Source: an uncultured Bacteroidota bacterium (GTDB lineage Bacteria > Bacteroidota > Rhodothermia > Rhodothermales > UBA10348). Taken from it: a stretch of DNA of 5,366 nucleotides. The DNA lies in NCBI GenBank assembly GCA_937893205.1, contig CALBJU010000082.1, forward strand, positions 1 to 5,366, in the 5' to 3' direction. Positions 1 through 5,366 of this stretch are shown here, piece after piece. How positions within the stretch are numbered: position 1 is the first letter of the stretch; every line of letters begins with the position of its first letter. The notes beneath the pieces are model-generated. The model had not been told where the DNA came from. It saw nothing but the letters and a program-made list of their open reading frames with translations, and ran no database searches. Position numbers and translations under genes: made by a program.

Positions 1-83
1 CGCGCCTGCAGATCGACTTCGCATCTCGTACGACTGACTTCTTCGATAACGTCAGTGTGATCACAGCTTCTGTGAGCCTCTAA
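1..83 (+). CDS. C-terminal fragment of an unidentified protein, possibly a beta-sandwich domain
   Basis: The reading frame whose codons begin at base 3 is open from the left edge to a TAA at 81-83 and gives 26 residues ending in FFDNVSVITASVSL. A run of alternating hydrophobic residues with a DNVSV motif near the end resembles the last strands of carbohydrate-binding or other jelly-roll domains of secreted proteins, but 26 residues are too few to assign a family. A strong intrinsic terminator starts 24 bases after the stop, which supports this being the true end of a gene. Function is not assigned. The fragment could also be a chance open frame, though the terminator placement argues against that. 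Confidence 0.6.
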   Translation, partial: RLQIDFASRTTDFFDNVSVITASVSL

Positions 84-106
84 GACTTTATCGTCTGAAT
101 GAAACG

Positions 107-142
107 AAAGCGGGGTGGATCAGTAGATCCACCCCGCTTTTT
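107..142 (+). terminator. Intrinsic (rho-independent) terminator
   Basis: A perfect 15-bp inverted repeat (arms at 107-121 and 126-140, GC-rich core GCGGGGTGG) closes on a 4-base AGTA loop and runs into five T residues (138-142). It lies 24 bases after the TAA of the truncated upstream gene, as expected for that gene's terminator. The same bases lie inside the longest version of the next reading frame, so they bear on that gene's start. On the (-) strand the stem is preceded by A-rich sequence and followed by TTTCG, so any terminator activity in that direction would be weaker. Confidence 0.92.
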
Positions 143-149
143 GTATGTC

Positions 150-2312
150 GTGTCATTTCATTCGAACATATCGTACCTGCTAATCGCGTCATTTTGTGTT
201 CTCACAGGATGTACGACTAGGGACGTTGCGCCGGTGGCGGAAGAGAATTCGGAACTCCAGTTTCTGAATCTCAGGGACGGAGTGGAGTTTGTGGGAGACG
301 TCGCCTGTTTCGACTGTCACGAAGATGAATACCATGGCTTCAATGAGCATGGTATGTCTCGGTCCATGTACAAGCTGACCGCGGAAACGGCAGTTGAGTT
401 ATTCGGGTCTGAGATCGTGGTCGATTCGGTGTCGGGGCTTCGCTACCAGACCGTTTCCTCTGATTCAGGCTATTTCATGCTCGAATTCCTGTTGGATACA
501 CATGGGAATCGTGTTCATGAGCTCTGGCGGGAGATGGAATATGTCGTCGGGTCTGGTACATCAGCGCGAACCTACCTTTCTGAGCAGGATGGTTGGTTCT
601 ATGAGCTACCCGTAACGTGGTACACACAGCAAGCCCGGTGGGACTTCAGCCCGGGATATCGAGTAGCCAACAAACGATTTGAGAGAAAGATGGCGGATCG
701 TTGTGTAGTATGCCACAACAGTTATCCAACGCCTGTCGCACAGACGAATGGGATGTACAGTGAGATGCCCCTGGGTATCGGGTGTGAGCGTTGTCATGGC
801 CCGGGAGGCCTTCATGTTAGCGAGCGGCTCTCGTCCAGTGAAGCGCCAGGAGACTACGACGCAACGATTGTAAATCCTGTGCACTTGACCCTAGAGAGGC
901 GCCTTGATGTATGCCAGCAGTGTCACCAGAATGCATCGGTCTCACTCCTTCGTGATGGTCGTACGGCCTACGATTTTCGTCCCTCCGAGAGGCTGTCTGA
1001 TTATGTGGCTTTTTTCCAAGCACATGAAACGACCGATTCCGGAGATATCGGAGTTATTTCCCACGCTGATCGATTAAAACTGAGCGCGTGTTTTCTTGAT
1101 TCTATTACTCTTGAAACACCGCTGGAATGCACGACCTGTCACGATCCTCATGACGGATTTCGAGACAAGGGTCCTGAGTACTTCAATGAGACTTGTACCA
1201 GTTGTCACGGGGAGGGTCGGCTAGCGCAGCTGAATGCCTCAGATGCGCTCGACACTCACTCCTTGGATGCGAACTGCATAGAGTGTCATATGCCTCAGAC
1301 GGACGTGATTGAGGCTCCCCATTCGGCATTCACGGATCACTGGATCCGAGTCGTGACAGATGATAGTGATACTCAACCCCAAGCGGCACACGATGACATT
1401 TTTATGACCGCGTACTTTGAACAGGATCAATCGGGCGAAGAAGACGCCGACCTGTACGAGGGGATGGCATACATAACACGAGGATTTCAGGAGGGTGAGC
1501 AGGATCTCATGCTCAAGGGCATCGACATTCTGGGGCTCGCTTTTGACGATGGCCATAAGATGAGCGAAGCACTGTATCTACACGGATACGCCAACGTTCT
1601 TTTGAGTCAATACGATGCCGCTATCCCGACACTTGAAGAATCTGTCCGCCTTGAGCCCCGAAAAACAGAACGACTGAACACGTTGGCGCAGGCCTATGAA
1701 GGCGCCGGCCGAGATCCGCAGCGAATTGAAAGTCTATACCGAGAAGCACTTCGGATCCAGCCCCTTTTATCGGACGTGCGGATAAATTACGGGCGATTTC
1801 TTGAGACTCGAAACCGAGTCGATGAGGCGATAACCCAGTACCAGGAAGTTATTCGTTCTGAGAGTTGGAACGCACTTGGATTTTACAATCTGGGCACTGC
1901 AATGCTGCGACAAGGTGAGCTCGAGAAAGCAGAATCCAATTTACAGGCAGCGATCCGGCTCGACCCGTTTCATGGTGGAGCTCTGAGCAATCTGGGTCTT
2001 GTACAGTTACAACAGGGCAGAGATACTCAGGCCCTGCAAACGCTTGAAACGGCCGTTGAACGTAATCCCGAACATGCAGAAGCTCTTGAGAATCTCGGCA
2101 CTCTTTTATTAAATAGTGAACTGTTGCCCGGTGCGATCGATATGTTGAGCCGAGCTACCCAGGCCAATCCGCGGTCTGCAAATGCCTTTGCCAAATTGGG
2201 TCTGGCCTACTTCAGATCTGATAACTATGCCGATGCACGTCTCAGCGCTCAGAAGGCGCTTCAGTTGAATCCATCTCATCCACTCGCTACCCAGATCATC
2301 GAAGCTCTATAG
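150..2312 (+). CDS. Seven-haem c-type cytochrome lipoprotein with C-terminal TPR repeats
   Basis: This is probably an exported electron-transfer protein; substrate and partner are unknown. With the GTG 150 start (720 aa), a hydrophobic stretch leads to a lipobox (VLTGC, Cys21), predicting a lipid-anchored protein outside the inner membrane. Seven CXXCH haem sites start at residues 53, 185, 212, 255, 327, 349 and 376. The stretch between the first two (GSGTSARTYL, LPVTWY, WDFSPGY) resembles the c554-like multihaem proteins often fused to TPRs. About seven TPR units fill residues 470-709, with typical A-x-x-LGxxL and ALxLNP-type helices. The start is uncertain. The frame opens at ATG 99, giving 737 aa and a basic KRKR N-terminus, but codons 4-14 of that version are the upstream gene's terminator. 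GTG 150 and TTG 141 lack a Shine-Dalgarno and a basic n-region. The gene converges on the FG-GAP/UnbV gene. Cytochrome and TPR calls are firm; the exact role is not. Confidence 0.93.
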   Translation: MSFHSNISYLLIASFCVLTGCTTRDVAPVAEENSELQFLNLRDGVEFVGDVACFDCHEDEYHGFNEHGMSRSMYKLTAETAVELFGSEIVVDSVSGLRYQTVSSDSGYFMLEFLLDTHGNRVHELWREMEYVVGSGTSARTYLSEQDGWFYELPVTWYTQQARWDFSPGYRVANKRFERKMADRCVVCHNSYPTPVAQTNGMYSEMPLGIGCERCHGPGGLHVSERLSSSEAPGDYDATIVNPVHLTLERRLDVCQQCHQNASVSLLRDGRTAYDFRPSERLSDYVAFFQAHETTDSGDIGVISHADRLKLSACFLDSITLETPLECTTCHDPHDGFRDKGPEYFNETCTSCHGEGRLAQLNASDALDTHSLDANCIECHMPQTDVIEAPHSAFTDHWIRVVTDDSDTQPQAAHDDIFMTAYFEQDQSGEEDADLYEGMAYITRGFQEGEQDLMLKGIDILGLAFDDGHKMSEALYLHGYANVLLSQYDAAIPTLEESVRLEPRKTERLNTLAQAYEGAGRDPQRIESLYREALRIQPLLSDVRINYGRFLETRNRVDEAITQYQEVIRSESWNALGFYNLGTAMLRQGELEKAESNLQAAIRLDPFHGGALSNLGLVQLQQGRDTQALQTLETAVERNPEHAEALENLGTLLLNSELLPGAIDMLSRATQANPRSANAFAKLGLAYFRSDNYADARLSAQKALQLNPSHPLATQIIEAL

Positions 2313-2347
2313 GTGGGATCGACTTCGCGGTCGTGTAGCGGTCCCAC
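2313..2347. terminator. Possible hairpin between convergent genes
   Basis: Arms at 2313-2321 (GTGGGATCG) and 2339-2347 (CGGTCCCAC) can form a 9-bp stem with one G-U pair around a 17-base loop. The loop itself contains a small CGAC/GTCG pairing. It fills most of the 49-base gap between two converging stop codons, where a shared terminator would be expected. No T-tract follows on either strand, so it is not a standard intrinsic terminator. It may stall polymerase weakly, or termination may be factor dependent. Confidence 0.3.
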
Positions 2348-2361
2348 GCTCCCCAAACGGA

Positions 2362-4212
2362 CTATCTGAGTCTATTGAAGGTGCCACTTCCGACGTGTGT
2401 AGCAGAGTTCGTGGTGATTCGGTACACGTAGAGGCCTGAAGGAATCTCACCCAGCGAAAGATCAATACGCGCCGTTGCGCCGACTGTAGCAAGGATTTTA
2501 TCGAATGCAACCCGTTCGCCGAGAACCGAATACACCTCTACTAGATAGACCCCAGAGGATGGAGCGGAAAACTGAATATTTACGTGGTTCTGCGCCGGAT
2601 TCGGAAAAGCAGAAGGAGCCAGTCCGCTGGCGGAGTGCGGAAGAGACGGATCCGTTGATACAGCGACGCCCGAGCCCTCCCGAGCAATGAAGGTCTGATT
2701 TGCCTGGACATCCAGATACACTTCCCGAGCACCACCTGGCCATGTGACCATCAGCTCGTTGACCATTGCTGCGCTGCCCAATCCCACATGAACAGGTTGA
2801 ATACTTTGCCCCAGAAAATCAATCCCATCGTTCAAGCGGTAGTAGGTCCCATCCAGCGTGGAAAATCGCAGTTCGGCACCGACCCCATTCAGATTGTTTG
2901 TATCGCCGATCAGTTCCACCTTTAGCCAATTTCCGCTGATGGTGGTGTTTTCGTACAAGTACAAGGGCTCCCGCCAGTTGGAGACGAGCATATCGAGATC
3001 TCCATCGTCGTCGTAATCGAACACAACCAGCCCGTGGGACTCTGCGAGGCCGTCCGTGGCAGAGGCTACTGACACGTCTTCAAAAGACAGGACTCCGTCT
3101 TCAATGAGTCGGTTGCTGAATAGTCGATTGGGTGTATCGCGCTCCAGGAATGACCCGTTCACGGCGAAGATATCCAGATCACCGTCATTATCTGCGTCGA
3201 AGAGTTCGGTACCCCAACCCCAGTCTGTTTCACCAATGCCCAATTCGGTACCTATTTCAAGGTAGGGAGGAGTAGCGGCTGCACGATAAAAGGAATTGAG
3301 CTGCGAGCTGTGAATCGCATTGTTGGTAATGAAGATGTCGTAATATCCGTCATTATCGGCATCTCCCATCGAAGCGCCCATACTCTCTTTTATACCGCCA
3401 ATTTCGAACAAATCGGATGCCAGCTCCCACACATGATTACCGAGATTCAGATACAGAAGATTGGGCCCAAAATCATTTACCAGATACAGATCTGGTCGTC
3501 CGTCATGATTGAAGTCGTCAGATAATGACATCCAGCTTCGTACGTCCAGGCCCAGGCCCGTGACCTCGGATATGTCCTCAAACGTTCCATCACCGTTGTT
3601 GGAGTAGAATCGAGTTACACCGGACCAGGATGTAATGAACACATCGAGATCTCCATCAAGATCGAAGTCCCTCCAGAGCGATCCTGAAGTCTCCGTTAGA
3701 TCCGCTACTGCATTTGCACCCTGCAGTCCAGCGTCGTCCGTGACGTCCTCAAACGTACCATCTCCATTGTTTCTGAAAAGAACCTCAGGTCCAATGTTGG
3801 TCAGAAACAGATCCGGATCTCCATCATTGTCGTAGTCAACCCAACTTGCGCCAAACTTATTGCCAAAGACCCGCAGTGTCGTCGGAGGTATGGACTCGCC
3901 GCGTACACCGGCTTCCAGGCCTACTTCAGTAAATGTTTTATCACCGTTGTTCCGATACAGCCGATTCCACGATCGAGGATCGAATTGATCATAGGGCTTG
4001 TAGCTGACGTGGTATACGTCAAGATCACCATCCAGGTCATAGTCTGCGACCGCAACCCCTGTACCATCCCACGCACTCCCAAAACCGGCCTCCTGCGTTC
4101 GCAGTACAAAGCGCTGTGCAACGCTGGTCGTCGCCACACCTGATGTTGCAACCAGGACCGCCGCGACGGCAAGAGTCATCGAAAACAGGTATGAAAGGGG
4201 ACTTTTCGACAT
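2362..4212 (-). CDS. Secreted FG-GAP/UnbV (CRTAC1-type) protein with T9SS sorting domain
   Basis: The product is a predicted extracellular or surface beta-propeller protein; no enzymatic role is known for the family. From the ATG at 4212 (616 aa) it begins with a Sec signal peptide: a Lys at residue 3, a hydrophobic core, and likely cleavage after SVA near residue 32. Seven FG-GAP/VCBS calcium loops of the DxDxDGDxD type start at residues 57, 126, 182, 233, 284, 339 and 399, fitting a seven-bladed propeller. Several are preceded by the linked NNGDGTFEDV motif. An ASPIC/UnbV domain spans about 426-511 (GVGAELRF, VGLG, VTWPGG). A T9SS type A sorting domain closes the protein (FPNP at 536-539, GLYVYRI at 593-599). 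The frame extends upstream to an ATG at 4257 and a GTG at 4278, but those versions put 15-22 extra residues before the signal peptide. The gene follows ypdA after about 70 bases and converges on the cytochrome gene. Confidence 0.93.
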   Translation of the reverse strand: MSKSPLSYLFSMTLAVAAVLVATSGVATTSVAQRFVLRTQEAGFGSAWDGTGVAVADYDLDGDLDVYHVSYKPYDQFDPRSWNRLYRNNGDKTFTEVGLEAGVRGESIPPTTLRVFGNKFGASWVDYDNDGDPDLFLTNIGPEVLFRNNGDGTFEDVTDDAGLQGANAVADLTETSGSLWRDFDLDGDLDVFITSWSGVTRFYSNNGDGTFEDISEVTGLGLDVRSWMSLSDDFNHDGRPDLYLVNDFGPNLLYLNLGNHVWELASDLFEIGGIKESMGASMGDADNDGYYDIFITNNAIHSSQLNSFYRAAATPPYLEIGTELGIGETDWGWGTELFDADNDGDLDIFAVNGSFLERDTPNRLFSNRLIEDGVLSFEDVSVASATDGLAESHGLVVFDYDDDGDLDMLVSNWREPLYLYENTTISGNWLKVELIGDTNNLNGVGAELRFSTLDGTYYRLNDGIDFLGQSIQPVHVGLGSAAMVNELMVTWPGGAREVYLDVQANQTFIAREGSGVAVSTDPSLPHSASGLAPSAFPNPAQNHVNIQFSAPSSGVYLVEVYSVLGERVAFDKILATVGATARIDLSLGEIPSGLYVYRITTNSATHVGSGTFNRLR

Positions 4213-4264
4213 GCGCGAAAAGAGTGGCGTGTTTCTATCCGAATCTGAAAGGTACATTCCGCTA

Positions 4265-4272
4265 CAAACGTA
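4265..4272 (-). promoter_or_regulatory. Candidate Bacteroidota -7 promoter box for the FG-GAP/UnbV gene
   Basis: Read on the (-) strand this is TACGTTTG, an exact match to the TAnnTTTG -7 element known for the primary sigma factor of Bacteroides and Flavobacterium. It lies between the ypdA stop and the ATG at 4212. Transcription starting a few bases downstream would leave a leader of about 45 bases and would exclude the GTG at 4278 as a start. I see no clear TTG -33 element at the usual distance, and an eight-base motif with two free positions can occur by chance. Confidence 0.33.
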
Positions 4273-4282
4273 GTCCACCCAG

Positions 4283-5248
4283 TTAGTTGCCCCTTTGAGC
4301 GAGCGTTTCGGCTATCACCTTTGCGTGAAAGCGCCCATTTTCGATGAACCAACGGCTGGTGAATCGCCCTCCGCAGATCGTTCCTGCGATAAACATTCCC
4401 GGACGATTGGTTTCAAAGGTGGAATCATCATAAACAGGGGTTTCCGCCTCGTCTTCCTCAATATCGATCCCAAACGAGTTAAGCAGGCCATAGTCTGGAT
4501 GATATCCAGTCATTGCCAGAATGATATCGTTATTAATGGTAATCGTGCCATTCGGCGTGCGTAGCTCAACCTCTGTCTCGGAAATATTCGACACGGTCGA
4601 GTCGAAATAAGCCCGAATCGAGCCTTCCTTGATCCGATTGATAATATCTGGGCGTATCCAGTACTTGACAGTAGGACCAATCTCCGGGCCACGCACAGCC
4701 ATGGTCACCTTCGCACCTCGTCTGCGAGACTGTAGGGCTGCCTTCGCTGCCGAATTCTTTGCGCCTATGATCAACACTTCTCGGCCAGCATAGGCAAACG
4801 CCTCCTTGAAATAGTGGGATACCTTGGGAAGGTCTGCACCCGGTACGTCCAACCGATTGGGCTGGTCGAAGAACCCGGTTGCCACGACCACATACCTCGA
4901 GTTGATGATCCGTTTCGAAGTCTGAACGGCGAATGCACCCTCCTGGCCCTCGACGCCAAGGACAGATTCATAGAGAAGAAGGTTCAAATCATCCGCATCG
5001 GCGACCCTTCGGTAGTAGTCCAGGGCTTCCTCTCGGACCGGCTTGTATCGGGCCGTAACAAGAGGATACCCTCCAATTTCAAGTAAATCTGGCGTGGAGA
5101 AGAACTCCATACCGTTAGGATAGCCCACGAGGGAATTCACGAGCGATCCCTTATCAATCACGACGGCCGTCAATTGACGGCGCCCAATTTCGATTGCTGC
5201 AGCCAGACCGACGGGTCCGGCACCCACGATGACTACGTCAACGTTCAT
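4283..5248 (-). CDS. ypdA: YpdA/Bdr-family bacillithiol disulfide reductase-like flavoprotein
   Basis: This is an FAD-dependent, NADPH-using oxidoreductase of the thioredoxin-reductase-like YpdA family. Characterised members reduce bacillithiol disulfide in the cytoplasm. The 321 residues match the usual length of about 320-330. Visible motifs are an N-terminal FAD Rossmann loop GAGPVG (9-14), the VVVATGFFD segment (120-128), a second nucleotide-binding loop GAKNSAAKAA (162-171) in the GxKNSA form typical of YpdA, LAMTGYHPD (245-253), and a C-terminal GTICGG...WFIENGRFH block (289-308). It lacks the CxxC of thioredoxin reductase. The residue aligned to the redox-active Cys14 of Staphylococcus aureus YpdA is Val13, and the only cysteine is Cys292. 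The ATG overlaps the end of tadA by 11 bases and has a GAGGG ribosome site 6 bases upstream, so the start is secure. Family is firm; use of bacillithiol as substrate is inferred. Confidence 0.9.
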   Translation of the reverse strand: MNVDVVIVGAGPVGLAAAIEIGRRQLTAVVIDKGSLVNSLVGYPNGMEFFSTPDLLEIGGYPLVTARYKPVREEALDYYRRVADADDLNLLLYESVLGVEGQEGAFAVQTSKRIINSRYVVVATGFFDQPNRLDVPGADLPKVSHYFKEAFAYAGREVLIIGAKNSAAKAALQSRRRGAKVTMAVRGPEIGPTVKYWIRPDIINRIKEGSIRAYFDSTVSNISETEVELRTPNGTITINNDIILAMTGYHPDYGLLNSFGIDIEEDEAETPVYDDSTFETNRPGMFIAGTICGGRFTSRWFIENGRFHAKVIAETLAQRGN

Positions 5249-5366
5249 TGTCAGCCCTCATTTTCTGGAAGAAGGATGTCATCAGGGAGGCACACGCCGC
5301 TTCTTCTACACCCGATATCAGGTCGACATAATGATTCAGGCGGGGATCCTGTGGAATGTTGTAAAG
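5238..5366 (-). CDS. tadA: C-terminal fragment of tRNA adenosine(34) deaminase TadA
   Basis: On the (-) strand a frame open from the right edge gives 42 residues before a TGA at 5240-5238. The residues N-I-P-Q-DPRLNHYVDLISGV followed by EEAACASLMTSFFQKMR match the C-terminus of TadA, in which an NH(R/Y)V strand and a GV segment precede a helix ending in FF and basic residues (compare ECAALLSDFFRMRR in Escherichia coli). TadA converts adenosine to inosine at the wobble position of tRNA-Arg(ACG) in the cytoplasm. The zinc-binding HAE and PCxxC motifs would lie beyond the window and cannot be checked. The stop lies 11 bases inside ypdA, so the two are probably one operon. No coupling between tRNA editing and thiol metabolism is implied. 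Confidence 0.82.
   Translation of the reverse strand, partial: LYNIPQDPRLNHYVDLISGVEEAACASLMTSFFQKMRADNER
5255..5259 (-). promoter_or_regulatory. Ribosome binding site of ypdA
   Basis: On the (-) strand GAGGG lies 6 bases before the ATG at 5248 and within the last codons of tadA. It fixes the ypdA start and fits translational coupling with tadA. The FG-GAP/UnbV and cytochrome genes in this window have no comparably clear site. Confidence 0.6.

Noticed and set aside
56..75. Overlapping palindromes TGTGATCACA (56-65) and TCACAG-CTT-CTGTGA (61-75), resembling CRP/FNR half-sites
   Set aside because: They lie inside the last codons of the upstream gene, the half-site spacing does not fit a CRP site (0 instead of 6 bases), and no promoter is visible beside them.
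1239..1556. 105-codon (-) strand open frame inside the cytochrome gene
   Set aside because: It is antisense to a strong coding region, with no recognisable domain, ribosome site or promoter. It looks like a shadow frame.
11..2328. Exact 12-base direct repeat GATCGACTTCGC at 11-22 and 2317-2328, flanking the cytochrome gene
   Set aside because: In a window this size about one 12-base match is expected by chance. There is no integrase or other mobile-element gene to make it an attachment site or target duplication.
2990..4050. Recurring short motifs such as GATCTCCATC and TCAAACGT-CCATC in the FG-GAP/UnbV gene
   Set aside because: They are explained by the repeated protein loops DxDxDGDxD and NNGDGTFEDV. 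They diverge at third positions and are irregularly spaced, so this is not a DNA-level repeat array or CRISPR.
4814..5086. 90-codon (+) strand open frame inside ypdA
   Set aside because: It is antisense to conserved ypdA motifs and its product resembles no family I recognise. It is treated as a shadow frame.
4283..5248. Thioredoxin reductase (TrxB) or ferredoxin-NADP reductase identity for the flavoprotein
   Set aside because: There is no CxxC active site, and the GxKNSA nucleotide loop and C-terminal WFIENGRFH block fit YpdA better.

Overview
The window holds about 5.4 kb of gene-dense bacterial DNA, roughly half G+C, with no gene-free stretch longer than about 65 bases. The best clue to the organism is the C-terminal type IX secretion (T9SS type A) sorting domain on the FG-GAP/UnbV protein. 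Those domains are confined to Bacteroidota and close relatives. A YpdA-type bacillithiol disulfide reductase and a possible Bacteroidota-style -7 box (TAnnTTTG) fit the same group. I infer a free-living member of the Bacteroidota/Rhodothermota/Balneolota area, but nothing here fixes a genus.

Layout. Positions 1-83 (+) are the last 26 codons of a gene cut by the left edge. It is followed by a perfect 15-bp stem and T-tract intrinsic terminator at 107-142. Next comes a large (+) gene ending at 2312 for an exported lipoprotein with seven CXXCH haem motifs followed by seven TPR repeats. Its start is uncertain because the longest reading frame (ATG 99) runs through the terminator. Converging on it, with 49 bases between stop codons, is a (-) gene at 2362-4212 for a secreted protein of the CRTAC1 type: seven FG-GAP calcium loops, an ASPIC/UnbV domain and a T9SS sorting tail. 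Upstream of that on the same strand is a YpdA/Bdr-like flavoprotein (4283-5248). At the right edge, overlapping its start by 11 bases, is the C-terminus of tRNA adenosine deaminase TadA (5238-5366).

How they may work together. tadA and ypdA look like one translationally coupled cytoplasmic pair. The FG-GAP/UnbV gene lies about 70 bases beyond ypdA and probably has its own promoter. The multihaem-TPR lipoprotein and the T9SS-exported propeller protein are both predicted outside the cytoplasm and are encoded tail to tail. A shared role at the cell surface is an inference from proximity only. I see no RNA genes, mobile elements, CRISPR arrays or attachment sites. The points most worth a second look are the start of the cytochrome gene across a terminator, the seven-haem/seven-TPR architecture beside an FG-GAP/UnbV partner, and the absence from the YpdA homologue of the cysteine regarded as redox-active in Firmicute YpdA.
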